DNA from: Haemonchus contortus
Lineage: Eukaryota > Nematoda > Chromadorea > Rhabditida > Trichostrongylidae
Length of the DNA: 64,000 nucleotides
Assembly: GCA_000469685.2 (NCBI GenBank)
Contig: LS997567.1
Span: forward strand, 19,015,204 to 19,079,203
Direction of reading: 5' to 3'
In this document: piece after piece, positions 45,251 to 56,987 of the stretch
Numbering within the stretch: the stretch's first letter is position 1
Layout: the number at the start of each line of letters is the position of its first letter
The notes under the pieces: generated by a model
The model's database searches: none
Told to the model about the DNA's origin: nothing
Seen by the model: only the letters and a program-made list of their open reading frames with translations
Translations under genes and position numbers: made by a program

Positions 45251-46663
45251 TATTGTCCTCGAATCGAACCTTTTTGTCGACTGCTCGGGATAAGGCGTCC
45301 GCTACTACATTTGAAGAACCCTTGAGATATTCTATGGTGACATTGTAGCTCTGGAGTTCAATTACCCAAAGAGCTAAATTATCGTAGGTCTTGTTGTGCT
45401 TCAGCAGATACGCTAAAGGTCTATGACCCGAAAAGACGGTCGTATGATTACTGTATATGACGGGGCGGAAGAACCTGAGAGCGCTGAGTATGGCGAATAG
45501 CTCAATATGGGTCGGGCTCCACTTACGTTGTGAGTCAGATAGAGCTTTACTGAAGTATCCCACAGCTGCTAGTTGCGTCGGGGATTGGAAACAGGTCTGG
45601 AATAGAGCGTCACCCACCGCGAGTTGACTCCCGTCAGTATGCAAGAAAAACTCTTTGTCTTGCGGAAAAGCTAGGCAAGGCTTGGAAGTCAGCAACTGCT
45701 TTAGTCGTTGAAAAGCTTCCTCTTGCTCGATGCCCCACGTAAACTGGGCTTTACCTTTAGAAGCGCATAAAGCGGGGATGCAATCAATGCAAAATTAGCG
45801 ATAAATTTACGGAAGAAATGGGCCATACCTACGAAGCTCTTGACTCCCTCGATTGCCGTCGGCGTCAGAAAGTCGCGGATGGCCCGAATATTGCGGTTAG
45901 CAGGTGAATAACGATGACCTGATAGCTTGTGACCTAAAAAGTTGATTTTAGAACGGGCTATTTCTGTCAACTTCTTGGTGTTGTGACGCCTTGATGTTGT
46001 GAAGGCGAAATCTGTGTGAAACCTTCTTCAGGGAAGCAAGGTGGCTGGGAAAGTCTTTGTCGAACACTACAATGTCGTCTAGGTACGCCAGGCAGTTGTC
46101 CTCTAATCCGGCTAAGATGCGCGACAAAAATAGGCTCCCGCCTTCTTCAGCCCAAAGGGAAGGTATACAATTTTTTAGATCCCGCGATGAGTAATCCAGC
46201 CACATTTTTCTTGGCTTTTCGGGGACAACAGAAGTTGCATATACCTTGATGCCAGATCTAATGTGGTGAAATATTTGTGTCCTGAAATGTTGGATAAGAT
46301 ATCATCAATCCTGGGGAGCGGGTAGTTATCTGGTATGTCACCTTGTTGAGAGGGCGAAAATCCAGACAAACGCGTAAAGAACTATCCTTCTTCTTCACTA
46401 AGCACCGTGTTATGAATCCACGCGGTATCGCTCTCGACAATCCTACCTGCGCGTAGCAAACGGTTGATGTGCTGGTCCGGCTCCTTTTGGAACTTCGATG
46501 GTACCCGAGGAGGGCGATGGCGATGAGGAGGAACGTCGGTGGTAGTTTTTATAACAATTTCGCTTTCTTCGTACGAACCCAAATCGTAAGTAGAGGTTGA
46601 GATTCGATCACGGAACTCATGAAATAACTGAGCTATAGATCGATCCATTCTGGATCTAAACAA
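45250..46663 (-). pseudogene. Element C reverse transcriptase and RNase H
   Basis: RT blocks appear in successive frames: HRHRPPRVP (46500), SLRVCLDFRPLNKVT (about 46380-46330), YFTTLDLASRYMQL (catalytic Asp), LAYLDDIVVF (YLDD, about 46080) and FLGHKLSG. RNase H follows in 45695-44715: FFLHTDGSQLAVG (Asp), SPTHIELFAIL (Glu) and SSNVVADALSRA (Asp). The position that is normally the Asp of TDH reads FSGHRPL, so one RNase H catalytic residue is lost. Confidence 0.85.
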
Positions 46664-47640
46664 GTCTTTGTGAGGGGGCGAACCGCAATGTTATTTACTG
46701 CTCCGACAAGTGGTGTCGAACTCAGAGATGATGCTGACATTTCCAGCGAGCCGAACTGCTCGTATAGGCGCACAGCACTAGAGATCTGTTGATCTTTATA
46801 GAGCCCTCTGGTCGAGGAGACGGGTTGGCAATTAGTAACATCGCCGGCCCGGAGTTGATGACTGCCGGGGTTACCATGAGCGATCTGTCGGAATGGTGGT
46901 CGCTCTGCGTAGTTAACATTAGAGGGTGGTCGTCATTCTTGTCCGTCTGGCATGGTACAAAAGTCTCCGTTGAAGGAGGGAGCACGGTCGTGGTAGCTAC
47001 GCGGACAGTGATTGGTTCTCTTACGGGGGAATCCTCTTGCGCCGAGATGGCGCAGAGAATCTTGACCGCTTCATTAGCCATAGAAAAGGTACGGGTATTG
47101 TAATCAATGGACCATGGGGGGAGATGACGCAACAGGTCATTCCCCATAATGATGTTATAGGAGTCTGCCAAGTTTGGGATGCAGGAACCCTCTGTGAAAT
47201 AGACTGGGTGGTCAAAGATGAGCGATCCGATCTCGAACTTGAGGAGGGCTCTACCCAATGAACGAACAGGAATTCCGGACATCCCTACGGCGCTAGAAAC
47301 CTCGCTTTGGGTGAGATCAAATATACCAAAGAGGGAAGCAGTAGTTACTGCAGTTACTGTAATAGAGACGCCTGTATCGACCAAAGCAAGAACATGAATA
47401 TTATTGACCCGAATGGGGATTTGAGCTACGAAGAAGTGATCTGAATCAGAGAGAGATAACACGTTCACGGAACTCATGATTGCTCGAGGAGGCCACGAAT
47501 TGGTGGCGTCAATCTCTATTCGAGGGAGTTCTATAGCAGAAATACGGTATTGCGGTGGCGGAGATCGCATTTCTGAGTGACCCGAAGAGTCCGTTTGTGC
47601 CGGCTCCCGTTGGGAGCGGTTAGAATGAAATAGGTCTTCG
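46664..47640 (-). pseudogene. Element C aspartic protease
   Basis: Within frame 48032-46722, downstream of a transmembrane segment. HVLALVDTGVSITV holds the catalytic DTG at residues 219-221 (47370-47378), and YNIIMGNDLLRHL supplies the second conserved IIMGND-type strand. It processes the polyprotein. The domain itself is uninterrupted, but shares its ORF with env-like sequence upstream; RT resumes in another frame after 46722. Confidence 0.8.
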
Positions 47641-47649
47641 AACTGGGGT

Positions 47650-49067
47650 AGCCGCCCTGGATAATATAGAGTGAGGTACAAAACGGCAAAGCTGCTGAGC
47701 AACCGGGCAGAGACAATAGCACAACAAAAGCTGACCCATACTTCAAAATAAGACCACGAACCGAAGAGAAAAGACCACATCGCAGAGAGCGGAGAGACCG
47801 ACGATGAGGCTAGATACGACGTGTGGGCCTCATGGGCCTGGACCGAAAAGAGCCGATCGGGACTTACCGTCGACCACAGCTCTTGCCATTGGTGGTCTTG
47901 AACTAATTCACTCAAATTAGTCAATACCAGATTGTGAAAAATAGTGAGGGGAGAGAGAGCAGAAGCATTGAAATTCCCTGGTGGGCCGACGTCACGAATC
48001 ACCGATGGTGGTAAAACTTGGATGACTCGCAAACTCGCACGTTTTGCGAGGGTGCCTGGATACAGCGGTGGATACGGACGATCTCGTTCCCAAGGGAAGA
48101 AGCTGCCAGGTTTTGGCGTCCGAGTAGGCTGCGCACGGTAAAGGTGGAATCGTTCTTCAAAGACGTGTGCAGGGTTAACGCCAACATGTTGGTCCTATCG
48201 CAGAGAGCGGTGAACGCGTGGTGGAACAAAGCTGTCACAGTAGATCCCATCGACCCTTCTGCGGCAAGGAGCTGCGCCGTCAACTGGTTGGAGAGAACTA
48301 CACCGACGTCATAGGTGGTTTGACGCGGTACCTCGGTGATAGGCGCCAGTGCGTACCCCTGGTCGGCTGACTGCTGGTGTTGCGCCAAGACAATGCGAAC
48401 TCCTTGGAATCACTTCCAGGTGTCGCCGACGCTATGGCCGGACATCTTGGTCACTGGCACGAACTGGCATTGCTCTTCGGTGTTGGGTGTCCATGCCAGG
48501 GCGGAACCGTCACGTGAGGTACAACTACCTGCGCTGTAGCTGCAGTGCTTAAAATCACCCGCCGGGGAATCTGGGAAGGAAGACCCGTGACGCATATGGA
48601 TTACAGTGGGTATCACGTAGCAGTTAGTCGCAGACGCGAGGTGGTCAGAGCAACATCCTAATGGGGTGGAGGGCCACGAGATATACAGAACGTTAGAGGT
48701 AGCCCAGGTGTCGCCAGTTGACTGCAGGTTCCCATGAGCGCATCGGTGATGTTGTATCATGAGCTTACAGGTTTCAAAAGGGACGATTTGCAAGGTCTCA
48801 GAATGGTTCTCAAATCGTGCCCCAGAGAAGTTGACCGAATAGGTCACTGTGTGGGTCATGATCTTGCAAAGGAAGCAGATGTATCGTAACGTTTCGTATT
48901 TGGGCGATATACATAGAGAGAGGGCGAGGAATATCAGCGAGGCGAGGAATAATATACGAGCATTTGTATGAAGGTGGAATTCTCATAAACGTGTCCGATG
49001 AATCTTGCAGGCAGAGCCACGCGGACATCGGGAGAGCCATAGTGCTCCCGCAAAGTGAAAGTGCCAC
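47650..49067 (-). pseudogene. Element C env-like glycoprotein region
   Basis: Lies between gag and protease. It starts just after the gag stop with a hydrophobic leader (MALPMSAWLCLQ), then cysteine-rich sequence in 48859-48410 with the ladder HCSYSAGSCTSRDG followed by EEQCQFVPVTKMSG, then 48388-47999 with SLLGRQNLAASSLGNEI and further Cys. Potential N-glycosylation sites occur (NFS, NHS, NAS, NLS). The last part shares a frame with protease and ends in one strong transmembrane stretch (residues about 86-122 of frame 48032-46722). At least two frameshifts. Signal, Cys pairs, sequons and a terminal membrane anchor indicate a class of viral-type surface glycoprotein; the resemblance to chuvirus/BEL-type env is a weak impression from memory. 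Confidence 0.6.
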
Positions 49068-49073
49068 GAGCGG

Positions 49074-50559
49074 CTATAGAAACTTGACCTGAGGCAAGTG
49101 ATTCGAACCAGATCTAGAGGAAGAAGTAGGCAAACTGCCGAAAGAACTTTCAGCTAATTCTTCGTTACGTTTAATGAGAGCATGTGCTCTCGCTTCAGAT
49201 CGCTCTAATGCTGATTGGTTTTCGCGCAGAGAAACATAGAGAGCTCGAATTTGTTCGCGGGCCTCCAAAATGTCGTGAGACTGATCACGACGAGCTGGAT
49301 ATAGCCCAGATGATGGAGAAGAATGAGGCAGATGACGGTCAAGCGAACGAGGACGCGAAGGGGTACCTGTAGGCCTGCGCTGGTACCGTGGCGATGGGCA
49401 TTTAGGAGCGAAGTGTCCGGTGCCTCCACAATTGTACCAGGGTTGAGCAGGTCCTCCTTGAGCGTCTCGAGAGTAGCCACCGTTGCGCTGCCTCTGAAAT
49501 TGACGGTTCAGATTGAACCGGGCTTCGAACCCTGATACCGCCCCTGCCTAGGGCTAAATGCTTGAGGGCGCTGGTCGCGTCTGGGACTGAACCCTCTAGG
49601 CGCTGCTGTCTTAATCAATATGTCTGAAGGTGTGATCAAACGATCTGCTGTAGCCTCGGCTAATGACTGTTCTAACATCTGAGCCTTTGAAACCGCTTCA
49701 TCTGAACCTTTGAAACCGCTTGTTCAAACGACAATGGGTTATCAAGTTTGACATAATACCTGATATCTGGACGAAGGTGTGCGACAAACTCCTCCAAGAC
49801 ACGCTCCTTCTGGGTAGCTGGGTCCTGTCCTGTAGTGTCTGCACGGGCCCAAGTGAGCAGACGGTTAGCAAATGCAGCAGAAGATTCACCTGTTTGTTGC
49901 TTACAAGCAGACAGGGCTTGCCGCGCCATGTACCTGTGCTGATGGTGAGGTCCTTCAAACGACATCCTGAGGCGGGCAACGATGGCGTCGTAGCTCTCGC
50001 GGTCGTCCAGGGGAAGTTCCTCGACTTTCTCTCGTGCTGCGCCATCCAATGCACGTAGCCGATGAGGAACCAAGCCTTCTGCTGAGGTGTCCACGAAGCG
50101 GATTGCATTCTCATGACATCCTCTAAACGCCGTAGCCACATAGAAAATTGCATCGAATCTTCACCAGACCCGACGAAAGGAACAAGTCTGTGTAAGGGCC
50201 CATCTGGGCTAAGGGATGCTACGCCAAGAATATTATCAATACGCTTACCTACCGTTGCGAAGGTATTGTTAAGATCGGCTAACAGGGAAGATGTACCCTG
50301 GCTAATCCAGTGTGTCAGCATGTCGGCAACATCCTCCGATTCCGTCCGCACGCCATTGATGGCGTTCACCGTGGCGTCGCGGAGAGCTTTGGCATGTCTT
50401 CCCTTCACCGCGGTGTCGTCCGCGATGTTGGAGAGGACCTGCGATAGTCCATTGGTGAGTGAGTCGGTCGAACCGTCAGAAACAAGTCTAGTTGGGGGGG
50501 GGGGCAGCCGCTCTAAGATCTGGAGGGTTAGCACGAGATGGAGAATGAGACTGGCTCAT
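49074..50559 (-). pseudogene. Element C gag
   Basis: The start ATG is at 50559 (MSQSHSPSRANPPDL). An 11-C run near 50498 shifts the frame into 50534-49698, then 50139-49672 continues the capsid (SFEGPHHQHRYMARQALSA, LRPDIRYYVKLDNP). A zinc-knuckle relic WYNCGGTGHFAPKC lies near 49400-49440, with Trp where the first Cys should be. The tail 49268-49074 is helical and charged (ENQSALERSEARAHALIKRN) and ends at a stop right before the env-like region. Confidence 0.75.
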
Positions 50560-52230
50560 AAACGCGCGAAAATGGAACGGTGTTCGCAAGTGTGATGTAC
50601 CAGCTTATATGTGTTCATGAGGGAGGAGAAAGGGAGCGGTTCGATGCTGTACAGTGACCGATGAACACAAAGAAGAACTGTTGAAAGAAAGGGGAAAAGG
50701 GTCATTATCTCTGATCTTCTATAAGAAACCACAAAATTTCAAACGACAGGCATTTGCAGAAACTGTAAGAGGAGACTAAGCTTAGTCATCAACGTATTAC
50801 AGATCGGTTACAGAAGAAGCAGTAGAGTATCATTTTACCGTTAATAAGGAACGCTTTGACACGACGACCATAATGCCAAATACGAAGACACAACGTTGAC
50901 AACCGATACTGTAATATTGCGACAGAAGGAGGAAGAGAAAATTGCACTGTTAGGGCAAAGTAACAGGTAACCGGTTAACACAGGTTTTAACACGTTCGAC
51001 CATGTTAGCGCACTCATCCCATTGCTACATAAGCTACCGATTAGCTAGATCCTCCGCCTGCCAAATGGCGCAGGGCGGGTGATCGTCGTTATGAAGCGAT
51101 CACTCGTGGCTCGAGGGTCTCTAATTCGGATCCTCCGCCGCACACCGGGTTTGCGGGAACCTCTACCGCTAAGGTAGGGGATGCCCGCAAGCCGAGGTGT
51201 GTCCTGCCCCATTTGGCGTCTAGCCGGTGCCTTTGACACAACCAGCCATCTCCTAATTCGCGCGGAGATGGTTGGCCCCCTCAGTTCCTCGATCCTTAAC
51301 CGGTAAGGGGGACTGAGGGGGACCCTCGAACCATACTACTGAGGGGTTTTGGATAGTTAACCAATGTCTTTGTGCTGGGCCAACCGGCCGTACTCACCCA
51401 CGTCCTCGAGCGTCCATTGCTCCACCTCTATGATAACACAACACCAACGATCGTGACTTCACCATTACACGAAATGAACCTCACCTTCACAATTTGCTGA
51501 GCTCCTCATTACAAAGACCGACCCTGTCGGTTATCACCTCGTCACTACCGCCGACCCAGTCGGCTATCAGATCCTCACGTCGACTTTTGCTGCGCAGCCA
51601 CGACGATTTTCTCTACCTCCATTTCCCTGAAATGGTCTCCGAGCTCTCCTAAGCTCCGACACTTCCATCACATCCATTTCCCCGAAATAGGCGCTAAGCC
51701 TTCTTAGGCTTTCACACATCCACTGGTACCTTTTAAACAAGTCTAGACTTTTGACCTTACACGAGATCACTGAGAACATCGGACAAAGATCACAGTAATA
51801 TGGGATTCAAAAAAGGAAGGCATCTGGACAGAGCACTAGAAGAAAGACTACATTTGAACGAAGCGCTTGAAGAAAGAAGCGCATCTGGCTGAAGTGTCAG
51901 AAGAAAGCTGCACATCTGAAGGAAGGAGAACTTTTCCAGACTCTAGAAGAAAGACGACATTCGAAGAAACACTAGAAGGAAGGCGCCGTCTGCCGAAGGC
52001 ATCTGACGGCGAAGTGACGCTTCGATATACAGCTGGAGAAAGAGCCGGCTGTAATCAAAGAAAAAATACTGTAGTCCTTGTTCGATCCATCTGGCGAGGC
52101 GATCGACTTTGAATTCAACATCTTAAAAAGGGACTAACACGAACTGGCCAGCTTCGTGAGTCGTCACCATAATTGAGATCCCTTCTGAAACTTAATCCAA
52201 CTCATCCCTTCTTCCTCCATAGCGAGGGGT
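50560..52230 (-). other. Element C 5' leader (1.7 kb), structured and repetitive
   Basis: No credible ORF. Two strong complementary pairs occur at 51045-51340 (GCCAAATGGCGCAGGGCGGG against CCCCATTTGGCG; GGGGGACTGAGGGGG against CCCCCTCAGT), consistent with RNA structure for packaging or translation. 51815-52015 consists of about five degenerate repeats of 30-35 bp built on CATCTG...CTAGAAGAAAGAC. Confidence 0.5.
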
Positions 52231-52249
52231 GAACCACTCGCTGCTACCA
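52231..52249 (-). other. Element C primer-binding site
   Basis: Minus-strand TGGTAGCAGCGAGTGG begins at the end of the 5' LTR and is complementary to a tRNA 3' end terminating in CTGCTACCA. The tRNA identity was not determined. Confidence 0.7.
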
Positions 52250-53209
52250 GTAAGCGAGCGCGCCCAGTGGAGCGGCTGATATCGTGTTGCGCGAGACGTC
52301 AGATTAATATAGTTTATCTTTAACACGTTGACGACGATGTCGGTCAATGGTGACCGACAGTACTATAAGTCACCCAAGTGAAAAAATTCTCTGGTTTTTT
52401 TGTTTCATATTTCACATTTACTTATTCACTCACTAACTTTGGCGTCGACCCATGATCCTTCAAAATCTAAGGTTTTTATGGAAATATTAAGTATCGAGTC
52501 AGGAGTCATACATCATATCAGATAACCATTAAAATTTTAATTCCTTCTAACAATTGGCGCCTTACCTCTAATCTTGTTCCCGCCAAACCTTTAAATAGTG
52601 CCTCCTATGAATGTCCACCAATCAAAGCTTCATACACCGAAATGGTCTACAAAGCCCCATGTTTTTGAAAATTCATCCAAATTTTAACAGAACACAAGTT
52701 TTTCTTTTGTTTCCAGGAGTTTTTACTTGTTTCACACAAATAATAGCTTATTACTTATGAATACAGTGAACTAAATTTGGTTTCTGCTCCGTGGGACCAT
52801 TTCTGCCAATGGTGACCGACGATTAGTCAGCGCTTTCAAACGGTCTCGTCGTCAACGTGTTAAGGCATCAATACAGAGTAAAGAGGTAAGATGACACGCT
52901 GTTATCTCGTAACTACATCATGACACAATAAACGCATAAACGAGAATGGGCAAGGAACGGTTACACAAAGACTACTATTACAACACGATAGAAGTCAGCT
53001 CTACGTATGGAAGGCTTCGAAATTAGAGAAAGTGCAAGATGGTTATCGGATGAGAAGGTGTAGGGGAGTCGACGCTGCTCGGTGTCGTTGTCGCCAGACG
53101 TCTCCTCAATGCTTCGGCTTGCGGACTCCGCCCTGAAAGGTTGAGTCATACAGGGGTTTTGTAGAGCTCGTACAGTAAGCCAAAGCTGTGCGATGCGCTC
53201 ACGCTTGCA
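52249..53209 (-). repeat. Element C 5' LTR with MITE inside
   Basis: 961 bp, of which 540 are a MITE plus its TTAA duplication. The remaining 421 bp match the 3' LTR, beginning TGCAAGCG on the minus strand (TGTAAGCG in the other copy). Confidence 0.85.
52324..52859. mobile_element. piggyBac-type MITE (536 bp)
   Basis: Perfect 14-bp inverted ends CACGTTGACGACGA, flanked by TTAA on both sides (52320-52323, 52860-52863). The other LTR shows the empty single TTAA. Subterminal TCGGTCAATGGTGACCGA is a palindrome that recurs near the right end as CCAATGGTGACCGACGA. Non-coding; TTAA targeting is the piggyBac signature. Confidence 0.85.
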
Positions 53210-54716
53210 ATCAGTAAAAATGGCACCCGTCCAAACCTGGACGAGGTAGCCAGTATCAACATCATTCCACGTCCAACAAACGTGAAAGTAATCAAATCTT
53301 TCCTTGGAGCCTCCTATTTTCGACGTTGTATCCCACGCTTCTCCGTCATAGCTACACCTCTTCACGACCTATTGCTCAAAAACGCACCATTTAAGTGGAC
53401 CGAGGCTCAAGAACAAGCATTCTCGGCCCTTAAAAAGCCCTTGTGGAGGCACCTCTTCTAATCTCTCCAATTTTCGGTCAACCATACATAATACACACAG
53501 ATGCCTTCACATTTGGGTTAGGTGCATGACTGTTGCAATCTAGCCCAACAAAACAGGAAGAACACCAGATTGCCTATGCTCGCCGATCACTGAACAAACA
53601 TGAAAAGAACTATGCAGTGATCAAACTAGAGGCACTGGCGATAGTATTCGCGTTGAAGCAATTTTACCCATATGTAGCTAATGCGCGTATCACGTTAGTG
53701 ACGGATCACGCACCTCTCCAATCACTAGTACACCTCTGATTTAGTAAGGCGCCTCGCTAAATATCAGATCGCAATTCAATCCTACGATAGTCTGATAGAA
53801 TATCGCGCAGGAGAGCACAACACATTTGTGATTAGTTGAGCCGTCCTCCTTTACCACGTGTCAACTCGATCACAGCGCGATCTTTTCACTCTAAAGAAAT
53901 TAAGAGAGCCAGAGAAGTTCGAAATATGGTCCCATATTCGAATTCCTCACTACACAAACACAACTTAAAGAACTTTCCTAAGAGTTTGAGAATACAATCA
54001 AAATATTTTCAATATACAACAATTTTTTGTTCTACACCATGCATGATAAGGCGGAATTGTTTATCTCCATGTGGACGAAGCTGTTCTAAAATGCCGATGT
54101 AAAATGTAAAAATGTAAAATGTGGCCGATGTTCTATAACATGAATTAACACACTCCATGAATTTTCTCCCTCCACAGCACTAACATCTAACAACTCCGTG
54201 GACCAGATGCAACTCACGTCTTTGGCTGAAAGAATATCGTTATGGAATAGGACAAGAGGATCATTCCGAAAACTGCTCGATACAAGATGGGCTACGACCT
54301 TCACAATAAGGTACATCCAAAGGATCTTTCCACTGGCGACCTAGTACTTTTACACGACGACACAGTTCGTCCCAAACTCACAAACCAGTGGAAAGGCCCT
54401 TTTGTGATTGAAGAAATCAATCGCTCCAATATAACGATCACTAACCTTGTAGGTAAGCCAGTGCGACAAGCAGTTCACATTAACCGTTTGAAATTGTATT
54501 CTCCTCGTTCGATGCCACCTGATGCTTCTAATACAAACACCACACCATCATTCGAACAAAATATAGAAGCACCGAGCAGCATCGAACAACCATATACGAC
54601 GATTTCGTCGCCTTCAGGAGAAACAGCAACGGCAAAGCTCAGCAGACTACTATGTTTGACAACATGTGTTCTCACGGCGAGAACACTGCCCTGGGTAAGT
54701 TAAAATTTCTATTTTA
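53210..54716 (+). pseudogene. Element A pol relic: RT end, RNase H, integrase end
   Basis: 53216-53450 reads in frame GTRPNLDEVASI, RPTNVKVIKSFLGASYFRR and PFKWTEAQEQAF, the Ty3/Gypsy RT connection. RNase H is in 53533-53739 (AYARRSLNKHEKNYAVIKLE with the Glu, LVTDHAPL with an Asp). Frame 54287-54703 is the integrase tail (LSTGDLVLLHDD, KGPFVIEEINRSNITITNLV, VHINRLKLY), a GPY/F-type module. The integrase catalytic core is missing. Ends CTGGGTAAG, a possible splice donor. Confidence 0.8.
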
Positions 54717-55485
54717 ACTTCAACTCCTCTTATCAACACATTTCCCTGAATGGGCGGTTCAAGGAAATAAATTCTTTTTTCGCTGTAATATCAAATTACG
54801 CCCTTATACTGGTCGAGCAAAAGTGTGCTGTGCTAAGACTAGTATTCGTATCATAGTACTCTCACTTGTCCGTATATTAGTCGAATCCCACACACACTAA
54901 TATACGCTTCGTCAAGCTTACTAGTCTACTATTCGTATACCTTAGCAAGACTAGTAATTAGAATTGTGCAAAAAGCTGACCATCATGTGCAAGTGATATT
55001 GTTTATTCAAACACCACATCTTAATATTGTCACATCTAATCATTATACTGATAATATCCACCATGCTTCTTTTTAATGGCAAGTATCATGTTGTATAACT
55101 GATATAAACCCACTATCACACAAATTAGACTATATTGTATAAGGATAACTGAAATTGCACCACTGTTGTAACCCACTGTCACATATATGACTTTTCCTTC
55201 GCACATGTATTCATCACCACGTAATTCCCATTATTCAAACTCGGAGACGAGTTTATTTTCTCGAACGACGGGCACACTAGCCTGCTTCACTAGCCTGCTT
55301 TCTAACCTCTTCTAAGGGCGGCCTGTATCCTGTACCAACATCTTGTCTCGTTTGGCAGTTCAATTTCTCGCAAATTTTTGCTGACCCATAATGTCCTCTA
55401 TGTCCGCACATCTCTCATCAAATGCTTAACATCATACGGATCGGTTCTCAAAGCTCGAGGGCGAGCTTTCCCTAACGAATGGAGA
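54717..55485. other. Element A 3' non-coding region
   Basis: No ORF recognised between the integrase tail and the next LTR. ACTAGT-AgTATTCGTAT motifs repeat near 54835-54960. Confidence 0.35.
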
Positions 55486-55807
55486 TGTCGAGTCATGGGC
55501 CAGCTATACTGAGTCGTGCGCCAGCTCGAGACAGACGCCAAGGTTTCATCAGCTCCGCCGACGCACCTCGTCACTATTTCATAATACTGAGGTAGAAACC
55601 TCAGTATAAAAGGAGCCGCCTCATGGAGTCGAGATCGTCGTCTCTCAGATCTCATCTTAGCTTCCAGGCTAACCCGACCCTTTGTCTAGGCTATCACCTG
55701 TCCTCTCGTCCTGTCCCCCCTTTATATCCTCTCTTGTTATTTACTCATTCAATAAACATATATACATACATACTCCCCTATACAGAAGTATCTCTAGATC
55801 CGCTACA
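55486..55807 (+). repeat. LTR shared by elements A and B
   Basis: Aligns with 32685-33007 from TGTCGAG to CGCTACA. TATA box 55605-55611, with an ACTGAGGT/ACCTCAGT hairpin immediately upstream, and AATAAA at 55751-55756. It follows element A pol and precedes the element B leader, so the two elements are in tandem through this LTR. Confidence 0.7.
55605..55611 (+). promoter_or_regulatory. TATA box of the element A/B LTR
   Basis: TATAAAA at the edge of a perfect 8-bp hairpin (ACTGAGGT-AGAA-ACCTCAGT). Conserved at 32806-32812 in the other LTR copy, including most of the hairpin. Confidence 0.6.
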
Positions 55808-56754
55808 CATCAGGTATAGGCCTCATGAACCTATAACTTGATATGGAGGTCCCGGGAAGATGATTTTTTTGGGGGGGGGGTTGGGGAGGGGAAGGGGGAG
55901 ATGATTATTTTTGTGGGGGGGGGGGAGGGTAAACTAAGCCATAGCTAAATTTTTTTCTGTAATCACATTTCCCCCCTACCCCCCCCTTCCTTCTTCCCAT
56001 TCTTTCCACATGTCCTATTCGCTCGACTACGTGCACTTGTCATCGCGATATTCGGACAATTCAAGACGACATGGACATGGACGAGATGACGACAAAGTAC
56101 AGTAAGTTCAATCATACTTTTTCTCAGTAGCAGCAAATTAGGCTTTTCAAATAACATCTTTCAGCCATTATTCTTTTTTCTACTACTGGGAAACAATATG
56201 ATAATAAGTATACGGTCGCGTATACATTAAGGGTTACAAAGTACCAGCAAGCACTTCTTTACTAATTGTAACAAGATTAGTTAACTTCGGTCCTGGCAAC
56301 GGTCCCCTTTATTTAAAACCACCTATCACGTGTATATAACCCTATTCATAGTACTAGAAAAATTTATTTTCCCCATAAAAACGAGGTTAACGTGTCACAA
56401 TCGCGTAACACATTAAGTTAATCTCCCGGATCCCACAACTTAGGGTGTTATTTCGGACGTCCACGGATAACCCCACAGGACTCTAAAACATGATTCATAT
56501 ATTACATACAACTACTCATCCTAATTCAACACACAACACTGCTCATGATTCATATATTACATAAGATTACTCATCATGAGCCATGTTATTACATACCCTA
56601 CTAATCATGATTAAGGTATTACATAATATTACTACTCAATTCATACTATTACTTAAAACTATTGATCGCGATTCATATCAAAGGACCCAGTCGCCACTGA
56701 GATCTCTCTTTTACTCTCTACTTTTCTAGAAAAACACTCTTTATTGCCCATGAG

Positions 56755-56987
56755 ACGCAATAAACTATTCAGCTGACAATAATATCACGAGCGGTGGTCG
56801 CACTGCTCAAATCTCGAGTGTCATATGGTGTACATCTAACAACAGTCAGCCGGCTGTTAACAGATCACACCAAGCCGAGCATCCACAAATCACTAATCCT
56901 CCCATTTTGGTTCAAGATACGATTAGTATCCTATCAATTGTCGGCGAGGATCAACCGGCAGCAGTTGCCCTCATTAATAATTAACAC
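56755..56987 (+). other. Start-less open frame in element B leader
   Basis: Open from just after a TGA to TAA at 56985-56987. Composition looks coding (SQPAVNRSHQAEHPQ, ILSIVGEDQPAAVALINN), but there is no ATG and no recognised domain. Could be an exon or an ancestral leader ORF. Confidence 0.25.

Larger units (their letters stand above)
39144..53209 (-). mobile_element. 14-kb Ty3/Gypsy-type LTR element C with env-like gene and SF1 helicase
   Basis: Complete minus-strand element bounded by 421-bp LTRs and a 4-bp duplication. From 5' to 3' it has LTR, primer site, long structured leader, gag, env-like glycoprotein, protease, RT, RNase H, integrase, helicase, polypurine tract, LTR. The two LTRs differ by roughly 20 positions and a few small indels, so the insertion is not recent. 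Every ORF is frameshifted. Pol motif order (PR-RT-RH-IN) places it with Ty3/Gypsy. Env-like sequence between gag and protease, and a UPF1-like helicase before the 3' LTR, are both atypical. Confidence 0.85.
32685..55485 (+). mobile_element. Ty3/Gypsy LTR element A, heavily interrupted
   Basis: LTR (32685-33007), leader (to about 36560), gag relic (36840-37560), pol relic split by LINE 3 and element C (39091-39143 and 53210-54716), and a 3' region up to the LTR at 55486. The leader aligns with that of element B at 55808-56740 and 59255-59620, and gag with B gag. Two mariners, one LINE and one complete LTR element were inserted afterwards. The protease and most of RT are missing between gag and the surviving pol. 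Confidence 0.7.

Noticed and set aside
47999..48859. Firm assignment of the env-like regions to a named virus family
   Set aside because: Only a Cys pattern and one short block can be recalled as similar; without a profile search the family would be a guess.
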